From Parascedosporium putredinis (taxonomy: Eukaryota; Ascomycota; Sordariomycetes; Microascales; Microascaceae), in the NCBI GenBank assembly GCA_949357655.1, contig CASHTG010000016.1:620001-684000 (forward strand): a stretch of DNA of 64,000 nt, in the 5' to 3' direction. Made by a program: the position numbers and the translations under genes. Under the pieces are notes generated by a model. It was given only the letters and a program-made list of their open reading frames with translations. It did not search any database and was not told the origin of the DNA. Numbering within the stretch: the stretch's first letter is position 1; each line of letters starts with the position of its first letter. Shown piece after piece: positions 22,698 through 33,809 of this stretch.

Positions 22698-25425
22698 TTA
22701 GTCGAAAGACTGACGTTGGCCCGAAGTCTCGTTTTCTAGCTCTACTCTTGCCGTGACAATGGCTTCCGCCACCTTTTGAACAAAGGCTTCTACGCCGTCC
22801 TGTCCGTTGTTTTGCATCACCTTGGCCTCCTCCAAGAATGTCAAGACCGTCTTGATGCCCAGGCCCACCACGAACTGCCCGGACCGGTCGGGCCCTACTT
22901 GAGACCGGATCTCCTCACACATATATCTCACGACCTGCTCCGTGTATGTCTTGCTCTGTACCAACACCTCGGCGAGCTCCTCGAGTGTCCTGACGGGACC
23001 CACCTTGACTTGCCTAGGGAAGTACGTGTCGACCTGTAGGCGCTTTAGGCGACCCATGTGGGAGGTGGTGACGAAAGTGAGTAGTCGTCGGCCCTTGGGA
23101 GGCGGGGTTCGGATCAGGGTGATGAGGGCGGGGAGGATCACGTTGGAGAAACGCGGTCCGATAGGCGAGTACTCGATGATGCTTTCAAAGTCATCAATGA
23201 TGAGCAAGCTGTCACGGGGCATTCCGGTTAGTCAACTTGCAACCAGGGAAACCCAATCTAATTTAGGGTAAGGGGCGTGACATTGGTCTCGTTACCTTAT
23301 AGGGGATTTGTAGGCGTCTGCAAAGACCTTGTGGATATAGTCCTTCTTGGCAAAGTCGTCGCGGTAGGGCACGAGATCCATCGGGGAGAGGACCTTGATG
23401 AAGGGGAAGTCGGACTGCTTCGCGAGGTACGCGGTTAGGGCGGTCTTTCCGGACTCGAGAGGACCGTGGAATAGCACGCTCAAGTGGCGCAGAGTATCCG
23501 ACTGGCGGACCGTGTTGCAGTACTCCAGGCCCTCGCGGAAGATTTTATCGAACTGGGGAGGGTTGAATTTGATTATGCCCATGGGCAAGAGAAGATCAAG
23601 CGAGTCTTCCGCAACACCAAAGGCGGGGATAATTTCGGCCAAAGCGCCCCTATATACGAGGTCAAGCAAGGTTCAAGGGTCAGTTTATGTGTCACGCCGC
23701 GTTGTGAATGGATCTCTATCCAGTGGAAAAGGAGCGTCACTCACACAAAATCGTCGTGTCCAACCTTCATGTTCTCCACATTCTTCGCTATGACACCCTT
23801 GTCGTTGGCTTCGATATGCCTGTTGAGGGCAAATGATGTCGCTGATCTCACGAGACCGGCAATCTCAGCACCGCTAAAGTTCTTGGTGAGCTTTGCAATC
23901 TCCTCGATATTGACGTCGTCGCCGAGAACCCCATTCTCCTTCATCTTGCTGGTGTGGATGTTGAGGATTTGTACGCGACCAAACTCGTCGGGAAGAGAGA
24001 TCTCGAGCTGCAGCTCCAGACGACCGGGACGCAGCAAGGCGTCGTCAATCATGTCCTTTCGATTCGTCATTCCGATGAGGAGGATGTTGTTCAGCTGGTC
24101 CACACCATCGAGCTTGGTAAGGAGCTGGTTGACGATCGAGTCACCGACACCCGTGCCACCACCAACTCCCGAGCCTCGCTGCTTGCACACGGCGTCCAGC
24201 TCGTCAAAGATGATGACGTGAAGGTCGCTCTCGTCGCCACGCTCCTTGTATTCCTTTTCGGCGTCGGCGAAAATCTTTCGAATGTTCTCTTCCGACTGGC
24301 CGACGTACTTGTTGAGCACCTCGGGACCGTTGATGACCTTGGGCTCCTTGGCGTTGAGAACCTTGCCGATCTGACGGGCAATAAGGGTCTTGCCCGTTCC
24401 GGGAGGGCCGTACAACAGCATACCCTTGACGTGCTGGATCCGGAGGCGCTCGGCAACCTTGGGCGGGAACACGCGCGAGGCAAAGGCTCTTCGGAACAAG
24501 ATGGCGAACTCGTCGTCGAGACCGCCGATGCCCATCTGGGAGAAGTTGAAGCTGGCCGTGATAATGGGTTTCCTGGTGCTGCCCGTGGCCGAGGACTTGA
24601 GTTTAAGCGCGACCCTCTGATCTCTTCCGTCCGCCGTCATCAAAACCTCCGTCTGCTGCACCAGGATGCCGCGGGCGCCCGGGTCGTTGCGGATTTCGCT
24701 GCCCTCTTGCTGGCCGAGGTTGGTCAAGGTGACGCCATTGATGGTCACGAGGAGAGGAGTCCCGCGGTGGTCCATGAGAATAAACTGGCCGGGCTGCAGG
24801 ATCTGGTCTCTGAAAGTACCGAGGAACACGGGGATGAGCTCGTCGTCGCTGTAGACGTATTCCGTCTTCTTGCTGGGGGAAGCGAAGCTGACGGAGACCT
24901 CGACGGCGCCGAGGTACACGTTCTTGCCGGCGCGGAAGGGGTCGTAGGGCATGCCCATAAATGTGTCTAGCTGCGCGATCCTCGCCCATTGCCTCTGCTT
25001 CTCGTTGAGGGCGATGTATCCCGGCGCGAAGCCTGGGATGCCCCTGGCGGCGACGACGAACTCGCCTCCTTCTTGGTTCCGGATGAGGACGTGCGAATTG
25101 CCCTCGCCAAAGTCCTGAGGGCTTACGGCACATCTTTTTGCGGGACAGGACGCCAAGTTAGAATATACAAGAAGAACAAGAGCAAACACACTAGTGGTTC
25201 CAGTGGGAGGATGGGGGATTCGGAGTTTCTACTAACACGTTTTCATAGATTAGGCTGCTTTGGAGCATACGGTCTTGGACCTTGCCCACTTGAAGTCGAA
25301 TGCCGCCTCCTTGCTGCTGCGGAGGGGGCCCCGCGACGACATGTAGGAAGGGGCAGGCCGGTTTCCTCCAGGACCTCCAGGGCCTCCGGGACCACCGGGG
25401 CCGCCGTATCCCCTTTGTTGTACAT
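22698..25425 (-). CDS. SEC18: vesicular-fusion ATPase Sec18 / NSF
   Basis: Hexameric AAA+ ATPase that disassembles SNARE complexes after membrane fusion. Four coding exons: 25237-25425, 23745-25133, 23296-23649 and 22698-23208; all junction phases fit conserved peptides (IYENV-CAVSPQDF, DDFV-GALAEI, KSPIS-LLIIDDFES). Gly/Pro-rich start (MYNK..YGGPGGPGG), N domain (VGKVQDRML, GIPGFAPGYIALNEKQR), D1 with Walker A GPPGTGKT, Walker B VIIFDELDAVC and GMTNRKD..LLRPGR, D2 with GPLESGKT and LLIIDDFE as expected for NSF. About 814 residues, normal for the family. Exons 2-4 are intact. Exon 1 has two breaks: one base lost near the GGGG at 25409-25413 and one C lost in the run at about 25327-25333. Divergent from CWC25, sharing a ~580-base upstream region. 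Confidence 0.95.
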
Positions 25426-26005
25426 TACGGAAGTTGCTGCAAGGGACTCTCAAGCTCTCTATGCGTGGGAGGGTGGACGGATAGGCTTGGGGGAGTCAAG
25501 GTAGGTGGCAACTCTAGATGACGATGAGAAGCTGATGGCGGGGTGGTATGAAGCAATTGCGCTCGTTTCCCAACCACGTTTCTTTCCTTTTTTCCCACCC
25601 TATTCTCAATTCAAAAGATCGGTGTATATATTTTGTGCGACGGGGGCAAATTAGAAATGTAGAACCATCTGTCCTTTTGCGAGATGGTCTTGTCTCTTCG
25701 TCGTATGTCGTTGCCTGAGCTATCCGCCCCTAAGTGTAGCAGGTCCGTTGCTGATGCGGGGCATTGCTGCCAGCCCGGGACTCAAGCTCTAGTCTATCAC
25801 GTGAAAACGGAGGTCGTCAGCTGCCAGCTTCCAGCTTCCAGCTCTCTGCGCGCTCAGCCCCAGAACGACGGGTTTGGCTTGGCCATTTCGGTGGGTGGGT
25901 TAGCTCAGACCTCTCACGTCATTGGTATTTTGGTATTCTCCATCGAGGAAAGAAACCATTGATCTTGGGGTTTCCAGGTGTGCATCCCACACCATCTACT
26001 ACAAG
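25426..26005. other. divergent promoter region of SEC18 and CWC25
   Basis: About 580 bases between two start codons pointing apart. C/T-rich leaders are visible on both sides; no TATA box stands out. Confidence 0.5.
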
Positions 26006-27178
26006 ATGCCTCTGTAAGTCTACTTTCTAAGAATCCGTGGCTTTCATTTTCTTTTCTTCTTATCTTCTTTCTTTTTCTTTCCCTTTTTCCATGGGAAGGG
26101 AGGGCAAAAGGTGGATGGTGCTCGCAGCTAATCCCCATAATCCAGTCATCTTTTGCCCAAGAAATCGTGGAACGTCTACAATGCCGACAACATCGCGCGC
26201 GTCCGGCGCGACGAGGCGGCGGCGAAAGCCAAAGAGGAGGCAGAGGAGCAGCGCATGCAGGAATACGATGCCCAACGCCGGCTAGCCATACTCCGGGGCG
26301 AAATCCCCCACCATACGAAGAAACCGACGAAGCCGCACAAGCCGTGGAGGAGACATTGGGAGATACAAAGAGTACGGGGGATAAGCTCAGCTACAAGGAA
26401 AAGAGGAAACAGCGGAAGCGCCCGGGGAGGACGACACCGAGTTTGAGCTGAGACTCGCGAGGGAACGCGCCGGCGAACAGGAGCCGTCATTAGCGTTGGC
26501 GTCCTCGTCGTCGAGGAGCAAACCTTCGAGCTCAGCACCAATCGTGGGGCAGGACGGGCACATTGACTTGATCGGAGACGACAAGGCTTACCAATACTCG
26601 CGAAAGAATCTCGACGCCGAAAGGAAGCGGCCGCGTCGCAGAGGCGCAAGGAATACGAAGACCAGTTTTCGATGCGTCTGGCCAACGCCGCGGGCAAGGA
26701 CGGCCTGGGAAACCCGTGGTACGTGACGTCGTCCGCCAAGGTGGAAGTCGAGACGCCATCCAGGAACGCGTGGGGCAACGAGGACCCTCTGCGGAAGCAG
26801 CGCGACGCGGCGCGGCTGGTCTCGAGCGACCCGTTAGCGATGATGAAGATGGGCGCCGCCAAGGTGCGCGAGGTGAAGAAGGCGAGGCAGATGGCGCAGC
26901 AGGAGCGCGAGGAGGAGCTGAGGGCGCTCAAGAGGGAAGAGCGGCACCGGGAGAAGCGCGCGGCGGCGGCGGCGGCGGGAGGACGAGGACGAGGACGAGG
27001 ACGGGGAGAGAGGCGCCGATCCCGCGACAAGGGTGGGGATCGGTCGAGAGAGGAGCGCCACCGCAGAGAACGCAGTCGGGAGCGGGACTCTGACGGTAGG
27101 CGGCGGAAGAGAAGCCGGTCACCGGAAAAGGAACGGCGGCGGGATGATGGAAGTCGCCGGCGGGATGAACGGCGATAG
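26006..27178 (+). CDS. CWC25: pre-mRNA-splicing factor Cwc25
   Basis: Spliceosomal protein that enters at the first transesterification step. The first coding exon is only 8 bases (26006-26013, ATG CCT CT|gtaagt); exon 2 starts at 26146 and gives MPLHLLPKKSWNVYNADNIARVRRDEAAAKAKEEAEEQ in frame, the family's signature N terminus. Further conserved parts are QRRLAILRGE, DDKAYQYSRKNLDAERK, KEYEDQFSMRLANAAGKDGLGNPWYV and SDPLAMMKMGAAKVREVKK, ending in a long Arg/Ser/Glu-rich tail (RSRSPEKERRR) typical of splicing factors. Three single-base losses break the frame: in ccccc near 26307-26311, in cccgggg near 26420-26425, and near 26623-26628. Each is repaired by one base. Confidence 0.9.
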
Positions 27179-27644
27179 AATTAAGCCGCGTAATTTTCTC
27201 AACATTAACTTCGTCATGATACCCCACGTAAAATTTATTTTTCTTTCCCTTTTTCTCTCTCGGCTTCCCTTTTTCCGTGAAAACTTCATACAAGGCCTTC
27301 ATCAACTATGAAAATCAACGAGGGTGGTGGGGGTTGATCTCTTGGACAAATATCAATTTGGGATGGTGGCGCCCAGACTTGCTCGATGACGCCTGGACTG
27401 TCCTGAAACACAATATGAAGATCGACGCACCCTAGCTCTCTTCTCATCGTTTCTCAACGCCATCTCATCCATCTCAACCATCTCTTATCCCGAGCCTTCC
27501 GGAATTTCATCTGAGTAAACGTGCATCTCACCTATCTAGAAACTATTTCTTCCCTAGACTCTTAAAAGGATCAAAAAAGAGACGAGGGGAGAACCACTCT
27601 ACCGCTTTTAAAACAAGTAAACACCAAACACACCTCTCATCACA
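27179..27644. other. intergenic / leader region
   Basis: About 470 bases between tandem plus-strand genes. The second half (27430-27644) is A/C-rich and looks like the leader of the next gene; nothing else seen. Confidence 0.5.
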
Positions 27645-28330
27645 ATGTCCACCGAGCAACCCACCGTGGCCGAAGCCGCTCCTCCGCCTACCGCCGCCGC
27701 AGTTGCACCTACACCCAGCGACTCCGCGGCCGTCCACATCCGCGCGCCCAGGCAGTACAAGCCCGCGCAAGCCGCCGAAAGCAGCTCATCCCCGCCCCTC
27801 GAGTGGCTGCACCGCTCGTGGACCGTCACGCACTCGACGCTGAAGCGGTGGCGCACGGCACAGAACCTCACCATCACGTACGGGGCGCTCCCACCCACCG
27901 CGGGGGCAACCCTCGCATCAGCGACCTGGTCGCTTACCAGAGCAAGGGGTCGACCAAGGTCAAGACCGTGTCGGGCGCGGACACGGCGGTGGCCGCCGGG
28001 GGCGGCGACCTCACGGCGTGGAACTGGCGCGGCAGCGGGCTGCTCAAGCCCATCTCCTGCCCGTGGGAGATGATTGGGTGGGGTGAGAGGGTGGATGCCG
28101 AGGGCCGGACGGAGAAGTGGGCGGTCACTTGGTTCGCCAAGACGCTCTTCACCGAGGAAGGCTTGGATGTCTACACGGATAGGAGGGAGGGGATGAGCGA
28201 GGAGCTGGAGGGGCTTATCCTCGCGGCGTTGGCGACGGTGGGCGTCGAGCCCCTGCAGCAGTTGGTGGCGAAGAATATGCAAAAGGTGGCCATTGATCTG
28301 GCCGCGAAGCCTGAGGAGGCAAAGGCGTGA
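27645..28330 (+). CDS. conserved fungal protein of unknown function (possible lipocalin-like barrel)
   Basis: About 228 residues. A Pro/Ala/Thr-rich N terminus (1-55) precedes PPLEWLHRSWTVTHSTLKRWRTAQNLTITYG, then NPRISDLVAYQSKGSTKVKTVSG, LTAWNWRGSGLLKPI, WEMIGWGERV, EKWAVTWFAKTLFTEEGLDVYTDR and an Ala-rich helix near the end. The pattern of a leading W-x-V-T-x-S-T-L box followed by alternating hydrophobic strands resembles small lipocalin-like barrel proteins known only as hypothetical in ascomycetes; this fold is an inference. One frame break in the GGGGG run at 27901-27905: adding one G joins ALPPTAGG to NPRISDLVAY. No signal peptide is visible, so a cytosolic location is likely. Confidence 0.6.
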
Positions 28331-28693
28331 TCTGACTACGGCGGGTTGTGCCTTGGGTGGAGAATTGCAGGTTGTGCCTTGATCTTGGTTTGTGGAGTGC
28401 AAGGCGAAAGATTGGTTCTACGATATCCCAGCCCCGAGGGGCACATGTTATTTTCTCTTCCCCGTCACAGTGAGCGCTCAGACAAGACTATAGTAATAGA
28501 TAGAGTGTAACGGTGAGCCGGGCTCGCACTTTCAATATTGCGTCGAAACAAGAAGCTTTGGTCATTCATTACGTCCATGTGTTGTTTTATTTATCTTCAA
28601 CTTCCGGATCCTCTTGCCTTTTTTCGCGGCCGGTCGAGGAGAGACATTCATGCTATGGCCTCGAGCAAAGGGAAAAGAGTGGGGAAAAAAGCA
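28331..28693. other. intergenic region between converging genes
   Basis: 3' UTRs of the plus gene ending at 28330 and of RRP42. No further feature seen. Confidence 0.5.
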
Positions 28694-29909
28694 TTATGAT
28701 AGCTCTACGCCCGCTAACCCATCGAGTACCTCGTCCGCCACCCCTCCCTTTCCATGACTTGTTGTATCATGAGCTGTATTGTGCTGAACTTGGCGCCGCC
28801 CACAGGCGCCCTCCACACCCCTCTCGTCGACTGCGCCTTGCGTTGCTGCGGCTCCTTCCCGCCCGAGGTAGCCCCCGTAGCCCCTGTCGCCGGGTTCTCG
28901 GCGTCGGGAATCCCCGGAGGCGTCAGGCGCGAGGGCGGATCTATCGTCCTCACCGACACCAGCGCAAAACTACGCGCGGAGTCCAGGTCCATGGTATTCC
29001 CCGTCGCGCTTGGAGCGGTGGGATATTCGGCGACCGACACGGCGAGGGCGACTTCGGCCACGGCGAGCTCCTCGCCGGAAGGGTCGAAGAAGATGTTGTC
29101 GCCTATCGCGATGACGAGGAGGGTGATGGGCGGTCGCGAGGAGAGTTTGGACGCGGGGCCGGGAGGGTAGAGGTAGGTCGCGGCTTCCCAGTCGTCGTCG
29201 AACATGGGGTCCTCGTCGCCTTCGGACTTGAGTCGCGGTAATCTCGTGGCGAGGAGCGCGAGATGTGTGGTGAGGGAGAGGAGGGGGAGGGGGTAGGAGA
29301 GAGGAGGGGAGATGAGGAAAATCTAGAGAGAATCCCGAGTCAGTCAGCTTTCGCGGGCGCATCCCTTAGGGGCACTGGGTTGGTGCGGACACCAACCGAT
29401 GAGGGAATGGGATTAAACTGACATCGAGGTAGAGCTTCCAGTGGAACCTCCGGTTAATCACCAGTTTCTTCGCGAACGCGGGGTCAGCCGTGAGGGCCTC
29501 GCTCAACATGGACGCCAAGAACACGGTCGTCGCATCATCATCTCTAAATCCGGGTATCTCTACTGTGATTTCCAGCCACTCGTTGCTGGCGGCAGGTTCT
29601 GGTGCGAGGCCCTCGCTGTCGTCTGCCCTCGACTGTTCTCCTCTAGGCGCAGCTGAAGCGGGAAGGTGGGAGGCGGTCAAGTCCGCCGTCTTTTGAATCT
29701 CGGCCTTGACACCGACAATGGCCTCAGTACCGTCGGAAAAGCACACGCGGGCGCTGCCATTGGTGCCCGGAAGGATGCCCGTCTCGGCCGTCAGTGGGCG
29801 AAATTGGTGGGCTTGCGGCCATCAGGCCGGATGGGGGTAGGGAGGGAGAGGGAGGAAGAGAGGTAGGCGAGCTCCGCGGGGAGAATAGAAGCGTTTGAAC
29901 CGAAGGCAT
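28694..29909 (-). CDS. RRP42: exosome complex subunit Rrp42
   Basis: RNase PH-like ring subunit of the RNA exosome (nuclear and cytoplasmic 3'-5' RNA decay and processing). Exon 1 29423-29909, exon 2 28694-29322; the junction gives LYLD-IFLISPPLSYPLPLLSLTTHLALL. Conserved stretches: ELAYLSSSLSLPTPIRPDGRK, FRPLTAETGILPGTNGSARVCFSDGTEAIVGVKAEI, FHWKLYLD, LPRLKSEGDEDPMFDDDW, FSTIQLMIQQVMEREG and VADEVLDGLAGVELS. Three breaks, each repaired by one base: after SP near the start (29880), in the TTT of PTNF (29807-29809) and in the GGGG run at about 28730, which also moves the true stop from 28714 to TAA at 28694. Like other ring subunits it is expected to be catalytically inactive; I did not verify residues. 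Confidence 0.9.
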
Positions 29910-30684
29910 GGTTGCCGTTCGTCAGGGAGCTTCTGCTGCCCGAGTGCTATGTGGCTGACGTAGGGTCTAGCAACGATGGAACTGGGCAATGTTAGTGAGC
30001 GTCGAGCAATGCTTGGAGGGGTAAGGAACTTGGAGCTTGGGGAAAAAAATTACTGGATGTAGATCAGTTGGCACCTCTTCAAATCGTACTGGCAGTGGAC
30101 TGCGCGTTTGTGCTTCCAACCGATCCCTTCGAGATTGAGGATCTTTTGATCTTGAGAGAGGAGGGCCAAGCCACAGTTATTGCATTGACACAGAGTAGAG
30201 AAATTACTATCGCCAGCTAGAGGAAACAGTCTCTTTCACGAGATGTCGAAGTCCTGCCAAGAGGGCCAGAAATGTGAAGACAACCAACTGTGTCCAGCTG
30301 AGGCACGACAAGAGAAGAACGGAGATGGTGGGGTGTTGAAACGGTAGGGAACTCGAGGGAACGGCGAAATCCTGAAGAGGGGCAGCAAGCATTTGCTGGG
30401 AAACGAAGGCGGTGTCAAGGTTAATACTGTAAAATTTGGCTACAGTTATCGAGATTCCCACAATATCACGTGGAAATGAATAAACTGTTCCAATCCTGAT
30501 ACAATTTCACTGATTTAGGACCCGTTTCACCCCACGTTGAGAGTTGGAGACCCACTTTTGAACACTTCGAGAAAAAAAGAAAAAAAAAAACCCGCGACCG
30601 GAGAGCAAAAGAAAGAAAAGAAAAAGGGAAAGAGGAAGGCAAGACTGCCAAGGGTGATTGTAATTTTATTTTCGCAAAGCAAGA
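29910..30684. other. divergent promoter region of RRP42 and the RIX7-like gene
   Basis: About 775 bases with no gene recognised. A-rich stretch (30570-30600) lies just upstream of the RIX7-like start codon. Confidence 0.5.
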
Positions 30685-32924
30685 ATGCCTCGGCTGAGCT
30701 TGCGTACGGGACTCGACCGGGACGTGTACCAACTGGTCCGAAAGCTCGAAGACGAGCTGGACCTCGATTCCGAACCCGGCAAAGGATCTAGGCCGCGCCT
30801 CACCGTTGCCTCTGTCTACGACTACATTCGCGGGTCAAACTCGAGCCTCCGCCGGCAAAAACGAAAACCCCTAGAAGACTCAATCGAAAGAGCGCTCAAG
30901 TTCCGAAAGCAGGACCTCGAAGACCAGGAATCGGAAGCAGAGGAGGAGGAAGCGTCGGGCAAATCCGCTCAGGACACCCCTTCCGCGCCACCGACCGACT
31001 CGAGCCTCCTCAACCGGCAGCTCGCGAGACGGTGGAAGCTCGCCGAGAAAAAGGAAAAGGGACAAGAAACAAAAGAGCAGGACAAGGGGGACAAGGGGGA
31101 CAAGACGGACAAGACGGACCACTCCGAAGGCGCGGACAAGATGAATGGCACAAAGAAGAGAAGGCGCTCACGGTCGCCTTCGGCCACCGCGCGGACGCGG
31201 ACGACGGACGGGGAGCAAAACCCGGCCGAGGCCCCGTCTAAGCTCCTCATGCCGAAGAGGGTGAAGACGAATAAGGGGTACACCATTGCCGACCTAAAAG
31301 GTCTCCCGAACCTGGGCGGCATAGATGGCGTGGTGCACGACTTCGAGGTCGACGTGTGGCCGCAGATGGTGCCGCGCGAGGAAGTCACGATGGCGGAGGA
31401 CGGCGACGTGATCATGGACAACCGGCCAGCGAATAGCGTACCACCGTCCGTGCTCTTTCCGGGCCGGTCGGGTGTGGGAAATCGGCGTTGCTCGCCCACC
31501 TCGCGTCGCGGTGGAAAGTGCCGCTCCTGCAGGTGGACTGCCTCGTCCTAGAAACCTCTGACAGGGTGGAAAAGAGCCTATCGGACGTCTTTGACGAGGC
31601 GACGGGCATGGCACCCTGCATCGTGCAGATCCACCGGCTCGACCGCCTGTGGCAGGCGCCGGGGGCGAGCCAGAGCCCGCCCAACGCGGCGGCGGCGCAC
31701 ATGGAGCAATTCTTACGGCGGCTCACGACGGTGAAGAGGCAGGGCCAGCGGATCGCGGTGGCGGCGACGACGACGCGGCCCGAGACGATACCGGGCGAGT
31801 TTCACAAGTACGGACTACTCGAGGACAAGTACAGCATCAAAGCGCCGACGGAGCAGGCGCGCAAAGAGATTCTCGAGGCCATCGGGCGCGAGCACGGGGA
31901 CCCGCTCCTGGACTACACCATGATCGCGCGGCGGACGCACGGCTACGTGGGCGACGACCTGCGGCTCGTCGCGCTCAAGAGCCGCAACTTTGCCTACAGC
32001 GCGAACCGGCCGGTGGCGCTCGAGGACTTTGAACGGGCCATTAGCGTGTTTACGCCGCACCTCTACCGCGAAGGGTTCACGGCGATCCCCGACGTCACGC
32101 TCGACCAAGTCGGCGGGCTACGCAACGTCATCAGCCTCCTGGAGCTCAACATCATCAACCGAATCAAGCACCCAGAGCTGTACGAGAGCGTGAGCAAGCC
32201 GGCCGGCGTGCTGCTCTGGGGCCCGCCGGGCTGCGGCAAGACGTTTGTGGCGCAAGCCATCGCCAACGCCGCGCAGGCCAGCTTCATCCTCGTCAACGGA
32301 CCGGAGCTCCTAGACAAGTACGTGGGCGAGTCGGAGCGCAAGATTCGCGCGCTGTTTGACCGCGCGCGCACGTGCGCCCCTTGCCTCGTCTTCCTCGACG
32401 AGATCGACTCCCTCGTGCCGCGGCGCGAAAACACGTCCACCGAGGCGGGCACCCGCGTCGTCAACACCTTTCTCACGGAGCTGGACGGCGCCCGCGGCCG
32501 CGCGGGCGTCTACGTGGTGGCCGCCACTAACCGGCCCGACATGATTGACCCGGCCATGTTCCGCACGGGTCGCTTCAACCGCAAGGTCTACGTCGACCTC
32601 CCCAGCGACGCGGAGCGCCTCGACATCCTCAAGACCATGGCGCGCTCCCGCCGCCTGGGCAGCGACCCGAACGTGGTGGAGGCCGTGGCGCGCGACGCCC
32701 GCTGCGGCCACTTTAGCGGCGCGGACCTCTCGGAGCTCATGGACCGCGCCGTGCTGGAGGCGGTGCAGCGGGCGGTGCGCGGCGGACCCACCACCACCGC
32801 GAGGGCGAACGTGGCGCCCTCCGAGGACGACTGGGAGGTGGCGCTCAAGGGCCTGAAGCCGTCCGTGGCCAACATTGAGCTCTACCGCGCCATGGCTCTG
32901 GCGGAGGAGATGACCGAGGTGTGA
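30685..32924 (+). CDS. RIX7: Rix7/NVL-like tandem AAA ATPase with degenerate first domain
   Basis: About 747 residues, no intron. N-terminal helical module (LRTGLDRDVYQLVRKLEDEL, TVASVYDYIRGSNSSLRR) like the NVL/Rix7 nucleolar domain, then an acidic/basic linker with a DKGDKGDKTDKTD repeat. D1 P-loop reads GRSGVGKS (about residue 260); its Walker B region reads CIVQIHRLDRLW, lacking the usual Asp-Glu pair. D2 (from residue ~470) is canonical: DQVGGLRNVI, GPPGCGKTFVAQAIANAA, DKYVGESERKIRALFDRA, LVFLDEIDSLVPRR, TNRPDMIDPAMFRTGRFNR. Rix7 strips factors from pre-60S particles in the nucleolus. One A missing from GGGAAATCG (31476-31484) breaks the frame inside the D1 P-loop; adding it joins the two halves. 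The D1 divergence leaves open a paralogue rather than true RIX7. Confidence 0.75.
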
Positions 32925-33809
32925 TTATCGCATTTTGCGGAGCTACCCTCTCTAGTTAACGGGGTTTTCCTCTCCGTTTCCTTGCCCATTTTTGTATTCT
33001 TGGACAAGGTGAGCGGCGCTTCCCAAGCCCCCCTACCCATCATCAGGCCATGGGCTACAAATAACTAAGTGGGGAGCAGAGGCTCTTTACAAGACAATAG
33101 AATAACAAGGGTACGGAAGCCGAGCGCGGCGGGGGTGTGGGTTCGCGGGTAAGAAGGGTGTGGAAAATTGGGCAATTTCTTATATTACGATTCGTTCCTT
33201 TTCTTGTCCAAAGTAATAAGCGGAGAGCTAGCCAACTCCCTTTCGGCCGGCGCATTTTATTAGGGGTAGGCGGGGGTGGGCTTGAAACGAAAGATTTTTT
33301 TCTTCTTCTTCCCCAGTTGATTCATAATAGATATTCCTCATTGGCCCCTTGCCAGTCTCAAGAGAACTAGAAAAAGAAATAGAAAAAAAGATTCCGCACA
33401 TGTGCATTGGATGATGATGTGTTCTTCAACTGATGGTGTTCCATCAGGATTACATCGTAACCAAGACGAAGCTGGGGAAATCTCTCCCTTCACAAGTCAA
33501 TGGATCAATTGATAGATCCTCGGCAATGATCTGCTCCTCAGGGTTCATTCACTGGGCACCATATGACGGGTCTTGTTTTTAAAAGATTAAAAGGTGGGGA
33601 GATGTATTTTGTTACTACAGGGTCTCAGTTCGTTGAGCGCCGATAGTATTCTAAAGGCTCTATTGTACAATGAAGAAAGAGGTCGCCAAACATTGCTCTA
33701 ATGCAAGTTGATGATTCTAGATTTTCGGGCTAAGTACCAGAAAGGCTTTGAAGAATTTTGGAGGTTGCGAGAAGAAAGAAAAACAAAGAGTACACGGATC
33801 TAAGCGAGT
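32925..33809. other. intergenic region between converging genes
   Basis: 3' UTRs of the RIX7-like gene and cytochrome c. AT-richer than the surrounding coding DNA; nothing else seen. Confidence 0.5.
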
